64,000 nt of DNA from Pantoea sp. GD03673. Its GTDB lineage: Bacteria; Pseudomonadota; Gammaproteobacteria; Enterobacterales; Enterobacteriaceae. The translations under genes and the position numbers were made by a program. This document shows positions 39,439 to 49,722 of this stretch, piece by piece. The stretch covers positions 1-64,000 of the forward strand of contig NZ_JAOCKJ010000008.1 in the NCBI RefSeq assembly GCF_029844725.1, written 5' to 3'. Within the stretch, counting starts at the first letter, position 1, and every line of letters begins with the position of its first letter. A model generated the notes under the pieces. The model did not search any database. It saw only the letters and a program-made list of their open reading frames with translations, and was not told where the DNA came from.

Positions 39439-39771
39439 TTACGCCAGGTTGGCGTTCAGGAACTCTTTCAGCTGGCCTTTAGACAGCGCGCCCACTTTGG
39501 TCGCGGCGACTTCGCCATTTTTAAACAGCAGCAGCGTCGGGATACCACGAATGCCATACTTCGGTGCCGTGCCTGGGTTATCGTCAATATTCAGCTTAGC
39601 GATGGTCAGCTTGCCATCATACTCTTCTGCAACTTCATCAAGGATTGGCGCGATCATTTTGCAAGGACCACACCATTCAGCCCAGAAATCTACCAGTGTA
39701 ACGCCGTCGGCTTTCAGCACGTCGGTGTCGAAACTGTCATCAGTCAGATGAACGATTTTATCGCTGCTCAT
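39439..39771 (-). CDS. trxA: Thioredoxin 1
   Basis: A 110-residue cytoplasmic dithiol oxidoreductase with active site WCGPC (Cys34, Cys37), the cis-Pro in [11 protein letters not shown] and nearly full identity to E. coli TrxA. It has one extra residue near the N-terminus (MSSDK). It diverges from rhlB across 117 bases and lies upstream of rho, as in E. coli. Confidence 0.98.
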   Translation of the reverse strand: MSSDKIVHLTDDSFDTDVLKADGVTLVDFWAEWCGPCKMIAPILDEVAEEYDGKLTIAKLNIDDNPGTAPKYGIRGIPTLLLFKNGEVAATKVGALSKGQLKEFLNANLA

Positions 39772-39888
39772 GTTTTACTCCACAAGATTATGCCTGGCGA
39801 ATTGGCGTAAAATATACCAATGTAGGTTGACTTTATTTCATCGGATACGCTTTCGTAAAGCGATAGTAAGCTGATATTCTACCACACT

Positions 39889-41181
39889 ATGAGCAAAACA
39901 CACTTAACTGAACAGAAGTTTTCCGACTTCGCCCTGCACCCAAAAGTGGTGGAAGCCCTTGATAGTAAAGGCTTTCAATACTGCACGCCGATTCAGGCGT
40001 TAGCTCTGCCTTTTACGCTTTCAGGGCGTGATGTTGCAGGCCAGGCGCAAACCGGTACCGGCAAAACGATGGCGTTTCTGACGTCAACGTTTCATCATCT
40101 TCTCTCTCATCCTGCGGCAGAAGGTCGTCAGGTTAACCAGCCACGGGCTTTAATTCTTGCGCCGACGCGTGAACTTGCTGTGCAGATTCATGCCGATGCT
40201 GAACCCCTTACCGCCTCAACCGGCCTGAAACTGGGTCTCGCCTATGGCGGAGACGGTTATGACAAACAGCTGAAAGTGCTGGAGCAGGGCGTTGATATTC
40301 TGGTGGCAACCACCGGTCGCCTGATCGATTACGCGAAGCAGAATCACGTCAATCTGGGTGCCATTCAGGTCATGGTGCTGGACGAAGCCGATCGCATGTT
40401 CGATCTCGGCTTTATTAAAGATATTCGCTGGCTGTTCCGTCGCATGCCGCCTGCAACGCAGCGTCTGAGCATGCTGTTCTCGGCGACGCTCTCCTACCGC
40501 GTTCGTGAACTGGCCTTTGAGCACATGAACAGCGCTGAATATGTGGAAGTGGAACCGGAGCAAAAAACCGGCCATCGCATTCAGGAAGAGCTTTTCTATC
40601 CGTCTAACGAAGAGAAAATGCGCCTGCTGCAGACCCTGCTGGAAGAAGAGTGGCCCGATCGTGCCATTGTCTTCGCCAACACCAAGCACCGCTGTGAAGA
40701 TATCTGGGGCCACCTGGCTGCCGATGGACACCGCGTTGGCCTGCTGACGGGTGACGTGGCTCAGAAGAAGCGTCTGCGCATTCTGGATGACTTCACCAAA
40801 GGGGATGTGGATATTCTGGTCGCCACCGACGTAGCGGCTCGCGGTCTGCATATCCCGGCGGTAACGCACGTCTTTAACTACGATCTGCCCGACGACTGTG
40901 AAGATTACGTTCACCGTATTGGCCGTACCGGTCGTGCGGGTGCCAGCGGGCACTCTATCAGCCTGGCCTGTGAAGAGTACGCGCTGAACCTGCCTTCAAT
41001 TGAAGAGTACATTGGCCACAGCATTCCGGTCAGCAAGTACAGCAGCGAAGCACTGTTAACCGATTTACCGCCGCCTAAGCGTCTGCAACGCAGCCGTACC
41101 GGCAATGGCCAGCGTCGCGGAGGGAATAACGCCAATCGTCGCGGTGCCCCACGCAACAACAACCGCAAACGTTCAGGTTAG
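39889..41181 (+). CDS. rhlB: DEAD-box RNA helicase RhlB
   Basis: A 430-residue helicase of the RNA degradosome. Q motif, AQTGTGKT (motif I), [11 protein letters not shown] (DEAD), SAT and HRIGRTGR (motif VI) are in order. The C-terminal tail from about residue 398 is basic, rich in Arg, Asn and Gly, and disordered, as expected for RNA binding. It precedes gppA by six bases, implying co-transcription. Confidence 0.97.
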   Translation: MSKTHLTEQKFSDFALHPKVVEALDSKGFQYCTPIQALALPFTLSGRDVAGQAQTGTGKTMAFLTSTFHHLLSHPAAEGRQVNQPRALILAPTRELAVQIHADAEPLTASTGLKLGLAYGGDGYDKQLKVLEQGVDILVATTGRLIDYAKQNHVNLGAIQVMVLDEADRMFDLGFIKDIRWLFRRMPPATQRLSMLFSATLSYRVRELAFEHMNSAEYVEVEPEQKTGHRIQEELFYPSNEEKMRLLQTLLEEEWPDRAIVFANTKHRCEDIWGHLAADGHRVGLLTGDVAQKKRLRILDDFTKGDVDILVATDVAARGLHIPAVTHVFNYDLPDDCEDYVHRIGRTGRAGASGHSISLACEEYALNLPSIEEYIGHSIPVSKYSSEALLTDLPPPKRLQRSRTGNGQRRGGNNANRRGAPRNNNRKRSG

Positions 41182-41187
41182 GGCACC

Positions 41188-42672
41188 ATGCTAAGCGCAT
41201 CGTCACTTTATGCAGCGATCGATTTAGGGTCTAACAGCTTTCATATGTTGGTGGTGCGCGAAGTCTCTGGCAGTATTCAGACCATCGCAAAAATTAAGCG
41301 CAAGGTTCGCCTTGCTGCCGGTCTGGATAAAAATAACCTGTTGTCAGCCGACGCGATGTCGCGTGGCTGGCAATGCCTCAGACTCTTCTCTGAACAACTG
41401 CAGGATATTCCCCCCGATCAGATTCGTGTGGTGGCGACCGCCACGCTGCGTCTGGCGGCCAATGCGCAGACATTCCTCGACACCGCCCAGCAGATTCTCG
41501 GCTGTACCATCAACGTCATCAGCGGTGAGGAAGAGGCGCGCCTGATTTATCAGGGCGTGGCACATACCACCGGGGGATCTGACCAGCGCTTAGTTGTCGA
41601 TATCGGCGGGGGCAGCACCGAACTGGCAACCGGCGATGGCTCACACGCGTCCGTGCTGTTCAGCCTTTCGATGGGCTGTGTGACGTGGCTGGAGCGCTTT
41701 TTCAGCGATCGTCATCTGGCAAAAGAGAATTTTGACCAGGCTGAGCTGGCGGCACGTGAGATGATTCAGCCCATTGCCGCGCAACTGCGTGCGCAGGGCT
41801 GGCAGGCCTGTGTGGGTGCCTCAGGCACGGTTCAGGCGCTGCAGGAGATCATGGTGGCGCAGGGTATGGATGAGCGCATCACGCTGAGTAAACTGCAGCA
41901 GCTGAAGCAGCGCGCCATTCAGTGCGGCAAACTGGAAGAGCTGGAAATTGAAGGACTGACGCTGGAACGGGCGCTGGTGTTCCCCAGCGGCCTGTCGATC
42001 CTGATCGCTATCTTCCAGGAACTCAGCATCGATAGCATGACGCTGGCAGGGGGTGCCCTGCGCGAAGGCCTGGTCTACGGCATGCTCCATCTGCCGGTCG
42101 ACCGCGATATCCGGACCCGCACGCTGCACAACGTCCAGCGCCGTTTCAGCATTGATGTCGAGCAGGCAGACCGCGTGCGTCAGCTGGCCGAAAGCTTTTT
42201 CCGGCAGGTTTCTTCGCCGTGGAAGCTGGATCAGCGCTGTCGTGAGCTGCTGCTCAGCGCCTGCGCGATCCATGAGATTGGCCTGAGCGTCGACTTCCGT
42301 CATGCGCCGCAGCACGCGGCGTATCTGGTGCGTCACCTCGATCTGCCCGGCTTCACACCGGCGCAGAAAAAGCTGCTGGCCTGTTTACTGCAAAACCAGA
42401 GCGGCAGCATCGACCTGGCATTGCTGACTCAGCAAAACGCCCTGCCGCCCCGTCTGGCGGAACGGATGTGCCGCCTGCTGCGGCTGGCGATTATTTTCTC
42501 CACCCGCCGTCGCGACGACACCCTGCCTGCCGTCAGGCTGCGGGCGGACGACGATGCCCTGCATCTGACCCTGCCTGGGGGCTGGCTGGAAGCGCACCCG
42601 CTGCGCAGCGAACTGCTTGAGCAGGAAAGCCACTATCAGTCCTACGTCCACTGGTTATTAACGCTGTCGTAA
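41188..42672 (+). CDS. gppA: Guanosine-5'-triphosphate,3'-diphosphate pyrophosphatase GppA
   Basis: A 494-residue Ppx/GppA phosphatase converting pppGpp to ppGpp in the stringent response. The actin-like ATPase fold shows [13 protein letters not shown] at the N-terminus, [12 protein letters not shown], and [10 protein letters not shown]. The C-terminal helical HD-like domain follows from about residue 310. It faces rep tail-to-tail; the 41-base gap contains a GAGGCGAA/TTCGCCTC hairpin. Confidence 0.95.
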   Translation: MLSASSLYAAIDLGSNSFHMLVVREVSGSIQTIAKIKRKVRLAAGLDKNNLLSADAMSRGWQCLRLFSEQLQDIPPDQIRVVATATLRLAANAQTFLDTAQQILGCTINVISGEEEARLIYQGVAHTTGGSDQRLVVDIGGGSTELATGDGSHASVLFSLSMGCVTWLERFFSDRHLAKENFDQAELAAREMIQPIAAQLRAQGWQACVGASGTVQALQEIMVAQGMDERITLSKLQQLKQRAIQCGKLEELEIEGLTLERALVFPSGLSILIAIFQELSIDSMTLAGGALREGLVYGMLHLPVDRDIRTRTLHNVQRRFSIDVEQADRVRQLAESFFRQVSSPWKLDQRCRELLLSACAIHEIGLSVDFRHAPQHAAYLVRHLDLPGFTPAQKKLLACLLQNQSGSIDLALLTQQNALPPRLAERMCRLLRLAIIFSTRRRDDTLPAVRLRADDDALHLTLPGGWLEAHPLRSELLEQESHYQSYVHWLLTLS

Positions 42673-42713
42673 TCCTGCACGCGTGAGGCGAATACCCTTC
42701 GCCTCCTGCCAGG

Positions 42714-44735
42714 TTAACTCTTTTTCGCCTTATCCAGCATCGCCCGCAGACCGGCAACCCGGCTCTGCCCGGTTTTCATCCGCTCTTCCGCACTGACCAC
42801 CTTGCGCTCGGTCTCCCATTGCAGATCATCCTGCGGCAGCTCCAGCAGAAAACGGCTCGGTTCCGGCCGGATTAACTCGCCATATTGCCGGCGTTCGCGA
42901 CACAGGGTGAAGGTCAGCTCTTTCTGCGCCCTCGTGATGCCCACGTAAGCCAGACGACGCTCCTCTTCGATGTTGTTCTCATCGATGCTGCTCTGATGCG
43001 GCAGCAGGCCCTCTTCCATGCCCACCAGGAACACATAGGGGAACTCCAGCCCTTTAGAGGCGTGCAGCGTCATCAGCTGCACCTGATCCAGCTCTTCATC
43101 GCTTTCCCCGCGCTCCATCATGTCGCGCAGGGTAAAGCGCGTCACCACCTGTGCCAGCGTCATCGGCTCATCGAGATCGCTGCCTTCCAGCATTTCGGTC
43201 ATCCACTGAAACAGCGTGTTGACGTTCTTCATCCGCATTTCGGCGGCTTTCGGACTGCCGGAGGTTTCAAACAGCCAGCTCTCGTAGTCAATGCCGCGAA
43301 TCAAATCGCGCACTGCGTTCACCGGCTCCCGCTCGCTCAGCTGGATAATCTCATTCAGCCAGTGGGTGAAGCGCTGCAGATGTTCCAGACCGCGGCCGCT
43401 CAGCGTCTGCCCCAGACCGACATCAAAACTGGCGTTAAACAGGCTCTTACTGCGCAAATTGGCCCACTCGCCCAGCTTCTGCAGCGTGGCCGGACCAATC
43501 TCACGTCGCGGCGTATTCACGACGCGCAGAAACGCACTGTCATCCTCAGGATTGGTCAGCACGCGCAGATAGGCGAGCAAATCTTTGATCTCAGGCCGTG
43601 AGAAGAAAGAGGTGCCGCCGGAGATGCGATAAGGGATGCGGTTCTGCATCAGAAACTTTTCAAAGGTGCGTGACTGATGGTTGCCGCGATAGAGAATCGC
43701 GTAATCTTTATACTGCGTGCGGTTGATAAAGTGATGCGCAATCAGTTCACCGGTCACCCGCTCCGCCTCATGCTCTTCGCTGTTGGCGGTCAGCACTTTC
43801 AGCTCGCTGCCCTGCCCCAGCTCCGAAAAGAGCCGCTTCTCAAAGACGTGCGGGTTGTTGGCAATCAGGATATTCGCGGCTTTCAGTATGCGCTGGGAAG
43901 AGCGGTAGTTCTGCTCCAGCTTCACCACCTCAAGCGCCGGGAAATCCTGATTCAGCAGCACCAGATTCTGTGGTCGCGCACCGCGCCAGGAGTAGATTGA
44001 CTGATCATCGTCGCCCACCACCGTGAAGCGCGCGCGTGCGCCAACCAGCAGCTTAACCAGCTCATACTGGCTGGTGTTGGTGTCCTGATACTCATCCACC
44101 AGCAAGTAGCGGATACGCTGCTGCCAGCGCTCGCGCACTTCCTGATTACGCTGCAGCAGTAGCGTCGGCAGCAGAATCAGATCGTCGAAATCCAGCACGT
44201 TGCACGCTTTAAGATGCTGGCTATAGAGGGCATAGCAGTGAGCAAAAATAGACTCCTGCTGCGATCGCGCCTGCGCGGCAGCGCCCTGCGGATCGATAAG
44301 ATCATTTTTCCAGTTCGAGATGGTGGAGATAAGCTGCTGCAGCAGCGTCTTATCTTCTTCCAGCCACTCTCTGGTCAGCTCTTTCAGCAGGGCGAGCTGA
44401 TCCTGATCGTCGAAGAGCGAGAAGTTGGACTTCATGCCCAGCGCCGCTGTTTCGCGCTTGATGATCTCCAGTCCCAGCGTATGGAAGGTTGAGATCAGCA
44501 GGCCGCGCGCCTCTTTACGGCCCAGCGTCTGCGCCACACGCTCTTTCATTTCACGTGAGGCTTTATTGGTAAAGGTGACGGCGGCGATGTGGCGGGCCTG
44601 ATAGCCGCATTCACGAATCAGATGGGCGATTTTGTTAGTAATCACGCGGGTTTTACCCGATCCCGCACCCGCCAGTACCAGACAGGGACCGGTAACAAAT
44701 TCGACGGCACGTTGTTGGCTGGGGTTTAAACGCAT
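42714..44735 (-). CDS. rep: ATP-dependent DNA helicase Rep
   Basis: A 673-residue superfamily 1A 3'-5' helicase that helps forks pass protein obstacles. Walker A GAGSGKT (23-29), [28 protein letters not shown] and [12 protein letters not shown] are present. It is the paralogue of UvrD, about 31 kb away in this window. It is divergent from ppiC and convergent with gppA. Confidence 0.97.
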   Translation of the reverse strand: MRLNPSQQRAVEFVTGPCLVLAGAGSGKTRVITNKIAHLIRECGYQARHIAAVTFTNKASREMKERVAQTLGRKEARGLLISTFHTLGLEIIKRETAALGMKSNFSLFDDQDQLALLKELTREWLEEDKTLLQQLISTISNWKNDLIDPQGAAAQARSQQESIFAHCYALYSQHLKACNVLDFDDLILLPTLLLQRNQEVRERWQQRIRYLLVDEYQDTNTSQYELVKLLVGARARFTVVGDDDQSIYSWRGARPQNLVLLNQDFPALEVVKLEQNYRSSQRILKAANILIANNPHVFEKRLFSELGQGSELKVLTANSEEHEAERVTGELIAHHFINRTQYKDYAILYRGNHQSRTFEKFLMQNRIPYRISGGTSFFSRPEIKDLLAYLRVLTNPEDDSAFLRVVNTPRREIGPATLQKLGEWANLRSKSLFNASFDVGLGQTLSGRGLEHLQRFTHWLNEIIQLSEREPVNAVRDLIRGIDYESWLFETSGSPKAAEMRMKNVNTLFQWMTEMLEGSDLDEPMTLAQVVTRFTLRDMMERGESDEELDQVQLMTLHASKGLEFPYVFLVGMEEGLLPHQSSIDENNIEEERRLAYVGITRAQKELTFTLCRERRQYGELIRPEPSRFLLELPQDDLQWETERKVVSAEERMKTGQSRVAGLRAMLDKAKKS

Positions 44736-44810
44736 AAAAGAAATCGCCTGCCTGAATCAAAAGAAAGGGGTTTATACTGGGCGGCAATTATACACAACCG
44801 AGATACCAAC

Positions 44811-45092
44811 ATGGCGAAAACCGCGGCGGCTTTACACATCCTGGTCAAAGAGGAAGCGCTGGCAAAAGAGATTCTGGCGAAACTGGCGAAAGGCGGTAAT
44901 TTTCAGGAGCTGGCAAAGAAGCACTCAACCTGTCCTTCCGGCCGTAAGGGTGGCGATCTGGGCGAATTCCGTCAGGGACAGATGGTGCCAGCGTTTGATA
45001 AAGCGGTCTTTACCTGCCCGCTGCTGACGCCTTACGGGCCGGTAAAGACCGGCTTTGGTTATCACATTATCAAAGTGCTCTACCGCAGCTAA
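44811..45092 (+). CDS. ppiC: Peptidyl-prolyl cis-trans isomerase C (parvulin)
   Basis: A 93-residue single-domain cytoplasmic parvulin. [35 protein letters not shown] and [10 protein letters not shown] form the complete PpiC rotamase domain. A TATACT -10-like box lies about 35 bases upstream. Its stop codon directly abuts that of yhjG, where the gene order leaves the E. coli arrangement (ilvY/ilvC expected). Confidence 0.95.
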   Translation: MAKTAAALHILVKEEALAKEILAKLAKGGNFQELAKKHSTCPSGRKGGDLGEFRQGQMVPAFDKAVFTCPLLTPYGPVKTGFGYHIIKVLYRS

Positions 45093-47153
45093 TTACTTCT
45101 TCTGCTTCATCTGCTGCAGGACGGTGCTGCACTGATTGTCTTCGTTATCACTTGGTGAGATCAGTGCCAGCAGCGCCGCTGCCGGGCCGACAACCGCACC
45201 CAGCGCAACGGCCGCCGCTCCACGCGCCAGCAGTGGCCCCGCTTTCACGCCTGCATCAGGATTTTTAAAGGTGCCGCGCACGTAGAGGGGTGAACGCAGC
45301 GTCACGATGCGGATGCCTTTACTTTCCGGATTCACTGAAAGATCCAGCCGCTCACTGGCAAAGTTCGCGTTGCCGGTCACGTTGATAATGGCGTTCTCGG
45401 TATCAAACACAAACAGGTTTGGCGTCGCCAGACCGTTCTGCAGTTTGATGTCGGTGGCGGCACAGTTGATACGCACCTGGTCATCGCCAAACAGTTTGCC
45501 TACCACGTAGTTACCGACATTCAGTCCGGCAATTTCCATCAGGCTGCGGCTGATCAGACCATCGTTCATCAGCAGCTTAAGCTGACCATTACTGGTCGCC
45601 AGCAAATCGGCCACTGAGTTTCCGGTGCCGGTAAAGCTGGCATCACCATTAAGCTGACCGAGGCTGTTCTGCATCGCCTGCACATCCGGGAAGAGCTGGC
45701 GCAGTCGCAGCTTACGCGCATGAAGGTCAACCCGGCCGCGCATGGGTGAGCGATCGCCCTCCAGCCGGATGGTGCTGTTGAGATTGCCGCCCGCTACACC
45801 AAAGCGCAGCGGGTCCAGCAGCAGGTCACCGTTTTTGAGCTGTAAATGGGTGTAGAGATCGCTTAACGGCAGTGAGTTGCTGTGCTCGATACGTTTGCCG
45901 CTGAACTTCACGTCGGCATCCATCACGTCCCAGCTTTTGGTTTCAAACTTGTCGTGTGGCAACACGCGGTCGGCGGGCTGAGTCGATTTCTCACCGCGAC
46001 GCGCTTTAGCCTGCGCGGTCTTCTCACTGCCTTTGCCTGAGTCCACACCAATCAGCGGCCCCAAATCGGCCATGCGCAGCTGCTCCGAGGTCAGTTCGCC
46101 AGTCAGTGTCGGACGGGGTTTGCCCTGGGTGTAAATCAGCGAGCCATGAATATCGCTGTCGCCAATGTGGCCGTTGAATTTCTCATAGCGATAGACCGCG
46201 CCCTTTTCGCCATTGAATTTAGCAATCAGATGGCCATCGGTTTCATAAGGTGGTGTGTCAGGCAACAGGACGCCGGTCAGCCCATAGAGATTCGCCAGCG
46301 TATCGCCGGAGAAGCGCAGTCGCACATTCAGGCCGCCGAGGTTCATCGGGTCCTGCAGACCGCCGGTGACCTGCACACGCGTGGTACCGTTGCGCAGATC
46401 GGCCTGAATCGGGAACGGGGTGTTCTGACTGCGCAGCGACAGCATGCCGCCGATTTTGCCCTCACCGCTGAGTTTCTCATTGTTATAGGTGCCGGTAGCC
46501 TGCCAGCCAAACACAAAGTCGCCTGCACCCTTCTGCTGGTCATTGCCGCCAGCAATCTGCGCATAGGGCACCGGTTTACCCAGTGGATTAACCTGCACCG
46601 TAACATCTGCACGGTTAACGGCGTCGCGATAGCGGATTTGCCCCTGATCAAACAGGATATTATCCAGACGGAAAGACCAGGCAGACGGTGCGGCATTTTT
46701 CTCGTCTTTGCCGCTATCGGCCAGGGTAAAGGTCCAGTTGTTCTTTTTATCTGCGGTCTGGATCAGCCGGGCATCGGGACGCTGCAGCTTGATCCACGGG
46801 ATGAACAGTTCTTTATGCAGTAACGACAGCGGTGACAACGTGGCATCCACACGTTGCAGATGCACCATGGTGACGTCAGGAATACCCGGCGGGTTACCCA
46901 GCATGATATCTTCCGCATGCACCTGCGGCCACGGCACCCAGCGCCGCCAGCCAGCCTCGTCGCGATTTCGTGCCCAGTCGATACCCAGATTGCCCCGTAT
47001 CGCGAAGGGACGGTTTAATTCGGCAGAGACTTTCTGATTGATGGTGGGCTTCAGGCGATTCCAGTCAAAGGTGGCGATGACGACGATAATCACCACGATC
47101 AACAACACCAGAATTCCTGCTACCCAGCTGACTATTTTCCCGGTACGCGACAT
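45093..47153 (-). CDS. yhjG: AsmA-family protein YhjG
   Basis: A 686-residue AsmA-like protein: one N-terminal membrane helix (about residues 7-27), then FDWNRLKPTINQKVSAEL, the AsmA N-terminal motif, and a long beta-rich periplasmic region ending in the AsmA C-terminal domain. AsmA-type proteins are linked to lipid transport across the envelope; the role of YhjG is unproven. I used the ATG at 47153, which has AAGGAG upstream and gives the E. coli length. Next to pdeH, as in E. coli. Confidence 0.92.
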   Translation of the reverse strand: MSRTGKIVSWVAGILVLLIVVIIVVIATFDWNRLKPTINQKVSAELNRPFAIRGNLGIDWARNRDEAGWRRWVPWPQVHAEDIMLGNPPGIPDVTMVHLQRVDATLSPLSLLHKELFIPWIKLQRPDARLIQTADKKNNWTFTLADSGKDEKNAAPSAWSFRLDNILFDQGQIRYRDAVNRADVTVQVNPLGKPVPYAQIAGGNDQQKGAGDFVFGWQATGTYNNEKLSGEGKIGGMLSLRSQNTPFPIQADLRNGTTRVQVTGGLQDPMNLGGLNVRLRFSGDTLANLYGLTGVLLPDTPPYETDGHLIAKFNGEKGAVYRYEKFNGHIGDSDIHGSLIYTQGKPRPTLTGELTSEQLRMADLGPLIGVDSGKGSEKTAQAKARRGEKSTQPADRVLPHDKFETKSWDVMDADVKFSGKRIEHSNSLPLSDLYTHLQLKNGDLLLDPLRFGVAGGNLNSTIRLEGDRSPMRGRVDLHARKLRLRQLFPDVQAMQNSLGQLNGDASFTGTGNSVADLLATSNGQLKLLMNDGLISRSLMEIAGLNVGNYVVGKLFGDDQVRINCAATDIKLQNGLATPNLFVFDTENAIINVTGNANFASERLDLSVNPESKGIRIVTLRSPLYVRGTFKNPDAGVKAGPLLARGAAAVALGAVVGPAAALLALISPSDNEDNQCSTVLQQMKQKK

Positions 47154-47216
47154 CACGCTTTCTCCTTGCACATTCACGGTCTGCGTTAAAGATAGTCGAG
47201 ACGGCGCGCAACGGCA

Positions 47217-47984
47217 TCAGGGAAGCTGGAGAGTGAGATGATTCAGTTCAGAAAATGGGACCGGCCGCGAAAAGTAGTAGCCCTGGGCAGCAATAGCGGG
47301 CGACGCTTTCACCTGCTGCCATTGCGCTTCTGTCTCTACGCCTTCAACAATGACGCCGTTGCAGTAGCGATTGATCAGCGCCAGCAGCATCGAAAACAGG
47401 CTGCGCCCTTCATCCGTGGTGCCCAGCAGGGTAAACAGGTCGCGCGACAGCTTGATGTAATCATAGTTAAGTTGGGTCAGCGCCGAAAAATTCGCCATGC
47501 CCGAACCAAAGTCATCCAGCCACAGCGGCCCCAGCTCAGGTATCTTCGCCACTTTCTCCTTCTGCGGCAGCGCCTGATGCTCGGTGAGTTCAAAGCGTAT
47601 CCAGGGCAGACGGGCAATGAGCTGGCGGATAGCAGGCCGGTGCTGAATGGCGAGCAGTGAGGGCCCATCGATGTTGACCGAGGCGACTACGTCATTGCGC
47701 TCAAAAAAGGCAGTCCACTCGGCAAGCAATTCAAGCTGCTCATACACGACGTTCAGGCGCTGAGCGATGTCGAGTCCGTCAAACCAGGCTTCAGGGGAGA
47801 GATTCCGTTCTGGTGCCATGGGATGATAAACGGCGGTCAGCAGTTCAATGGCGAGCAATCGACCGGTGACCCGGTAGATCGGCTGAAACCGATACCGTCG
47901 GTGACATTGTTGCCAGAAAAGCGGCGTTTCCGTGTGGAGATTAAGGTCGGTTGAAGACGGCAGCCATTGGCTAATACTCTCCAT
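47217..47984 (-). CDS. pdeH: Cyclic-di-GMP phosphodiesterase PdeH (YhjH)
   Basis: A 255-residue stand-alone EAL-domain enzyme that hydrolyses c-di-GMP and favours motility in E. coli. The signature is ELLT (Glu47) instead of EAL, as in E. coli PdeH. VNIDGP, LDDFGSGMANFS and VIVEGVET supply the remaining metal and catalytic residues, so it should be active. I used the ATG at 47984; a GTG lies one codon upstream. A possible FliA-type element lies about 130 bases upstream. Confidence 0.93.
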   Translation of the reverse strand: MESISQWLPSSTDLNLHTETPLFWQQCHRRYRFQPIYRVTGRLLAIELLTAVYHPMAPERNLSPEAWFDGLDIAQRLNVVYEQLELLAEWTAFFERNDVVASVNIDGPSLLAIQHRPAIRQLIARLPWIRFELTEHQALPQKEKVAKIPELGPLWLDDFGSGMANFSALTQLNYDYIKLSRDLFTLLGTTDEGRSLFSMLLALINRYCNGVIVEGVETEAQWQQVKASPAIAAQGYYFSRPVPFSELNHLTLQLP

Positions 47985-48117
47985 CACTATGCTATTTTCC
48001 TGGTTGGTAACCAGCCCCCAAAACGGGTGACTGAAGCGATTATCAAATGTGCCTGTGATAGAGAGATGAACGACCTGGCGATATGAAGCGGCGAGTTTAC
48101 CAGCCGTTTCGCTAATA

Positions 48118-48125
48118 TAATCGGC
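48118..48125 (-). promoter_or_regulatory. Possible FliA (sigma-28) -10 element for pdeH
   Basis: GCCGATTA on the minus strand differs by one base from the sigma-28 -10 consensus GCCGATAA. The matching -35 is poor (CTAAC, spacing off by about one). E. coli yhjH is a class 3 flagellar gene, which is the only other support. Confidence 0.3.
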
Positions 48126-48186
48126 TAAACAGGCTGATGTTAGCCACTCTAATCTGCCAGACTGGGGCTATTCCTGACCTTAAGTT

Positions 48187-48209
48187 AAATTAAAACGCCG
48201 TTTTAAAAT
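48187..48209. promoter_or_regulatory. Putative KdgR operator of kdgK
   Basis: A 23-bp near-palindrome, AAATTAAAAC-GCC-GTTTTAAAAT, fits the general form of KdgR boxes (A-rich left arm, GTTTTA right arm). It lies about 60 bases before the kdgK ATG. KdgR control of kdgK is established in pectin-degrading enterobacteria and E. coli. Confidence 0.5.
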
Positions 48210-48270
48210 CATTGACGTCTTCCATACCAGACGCGAGACTAGGCCGATATTTCACTACAGGTCTTAAACC

Positions 48271-49203
48271 ATGACGCAGAAGAAAATCGCCATCATCGGC
48301 GAATGCATGATTGAGCTGTCCGAAAAGGGTGAGAACATTAAGCGTGGCTTTGGCGGTGATACCCTTAACACGGCCGTTTATCTCGCCCGCCAGGTTGATG
48401 AGCAGCAGTTGCGGGTCGATTATGTCACCGCGCTGGGAACGGATTCGTTCAGCGATCAGATGATCGCGGCCTGGCAGCAGGAGAAGGTGAATACCGCCCT
48501 GATTCAGCGGCTGGATAATAAAATGCCGGGCCTGTATGTGATTGAAACCGATGCCGATGGCGAGCGCACCTTCTGGTACTGGCGCAGCGACGCCGCCGCG
48601 CGTTACTGGCTCGACAGCCCGCAATCAGCAGAGATAGCCGAACAGCTGTCGCACTACGATTATCTTTATCTCAGCGGCATCAGCCTGGCCATTCTGCCGC
48701 CTGCCAGTCGTGAGAAGCTGATGGCGCTGCTGGCCCGCTGCCGGGCGAAGGGCGGCAGGGTCATTTTTGATAACAACTACCGCCCGCGTTTATGGGCCGA
48801 CCTCGCCAGTGCGCAGGCCGCTTATCGCGCCATGCTCAATTGCACCGATATCGCCTTCCTGACGCTGGATGATGAACATCTGCTGTGGGGTGAACAGCCG
48901 CTGGATGAGGTTATTGCGCGTACCCGTCAGGCCGGTGCCAGCGAAATCGTGATCAAGCGTGGTGCCGACTCCTGTCTGGTAGCCATCGGCGATGCGCCGC
49001 TGATTGATGTGCCTGCGGTCTCTCTGGCGAAAGAGAAAGTGGTTGATACCACGGCCGCTGGCGATTCGTTCAGTGCCGGTTATCTGGCACGCCGTTTGAC
49101 CGGGGCTTCAGCAGAGGCCGCCGCACAGTGCGGGCACCTGACTGCCAGTACCGTGATTCAGCATCGCGGCGCCATCATTCCGGCAGCGGCAATGCCTGAC
49201 TGA
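48271..49203 (+). CDS. kdgK: 2-dehydro-3-deoxygluconokinase
   Basis: A 310-residue PfkB-family kinase phosphorylating KDG to KDPG in hexuronate and pectin-derived sugar use. MIELSEKG and GFGGDTLNTAVYLARQ at the N-terminus and DTTAAGDSFSAGY with the catalytic Asp at the C-terminus are intact. A putative KdgR box lies upstream and a clear terminator 50 bases downstream, so it is probably monocistronic. Confidence 0.96.
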   Translation: MTQKKIAIIGECMIELSEKGENIKRGFGGDTLNTAVYLARQVDEQQLRVDYVTALGTDSFSDQMIAAWQQEKVNTALIQRLDNKMPGLYVIETDADGERTFWYWRSDAAARYWLDSPQSAEIAEQLSHYDYLYLSGISLAILPPASREKLMALLARCRAKGGRVIFDNNYRPRLWADLASAQAAYRAMLNCTDIAFLTLDDEHLLWGEQPLDEVIARTRQAGASEIVIKRGADSCLVAIGDAPLIDVPAVSLAKEKVVDTTAAGDSFSAGYLARRLTGASAEAAAQCGHLTASTVIQHRGAIIPAAAMPD

Positions 49204-49722
49204 AGCGGCGGCAGCCAGCGCCGCTGATCGGGACGTGAAGTTCAGACACGAAGAAAATGCGCCCTCTGGCGCATTTTTTGCGGTTACGGGCAACGTCAGG
49301 TCCGGGATAACCCATCCCGGCCAGTCCCGGACCTGAACGGTACGTTAGCCCCGGTATCGTGGCGGGTGTGATCCGGCGCTAAAAATCATTATGCCGACTT
49401 AACAGCAGGCAGCGTGATATCCGGTAAATTGCGGCTAATAAAGCGGGCCGTGCCAGCCATTTACCTTAGGCTGAAAATTAGTGGTTAATCACCGTCCCCC
49501 TGCGGCAATCCCCGTTAATCCCTCTTATAATTTATTGATTAAAATTAATTATTTACATAAACAGATCCACCACCAGGCATAGTCCGAATCTGGTCATATT
49601 CGCCCTTTTCGGATGGACGACCGCCTGAAAAAAGACCATCTTTTAATCAAAAGACAGCAGGACGCTGTTCTCTCCGGCCGCGAACAAAACAATTAAAATA
49701 TTCCCCGCATCAGGATCTATTT
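49204..49722. other. Intergenic region between kdgK and the alpha/beta hydrolase
   Basis: Apart from the kdgK terminator, these 519 bases contain no convincing ORF, tRNA or repeat. An A/T-rich tract at about 49,520-49,560 is the likely promoter region of the downstream hydrolase gene, but I cannot name -35/-10 boxes with confidence. Confidence 0.55.
49254..49279 (+). terminator. kdgK terminator
   Basis: AAAATGCGCC-CTCT-GGCGCATTTTTT: an 8-bp stem with a four-base loop and six T, 50 bases past the kdgK stop. Confidence 0.9.

Noticed and set aside
49560..49660. Possible small gene or riboswitch upstream of the alpha/beta hydrolase
   Set aside because: No ORF with a ribosome site, stable hairpin or known aptamer motif could be made out; it is noted only as a gap.
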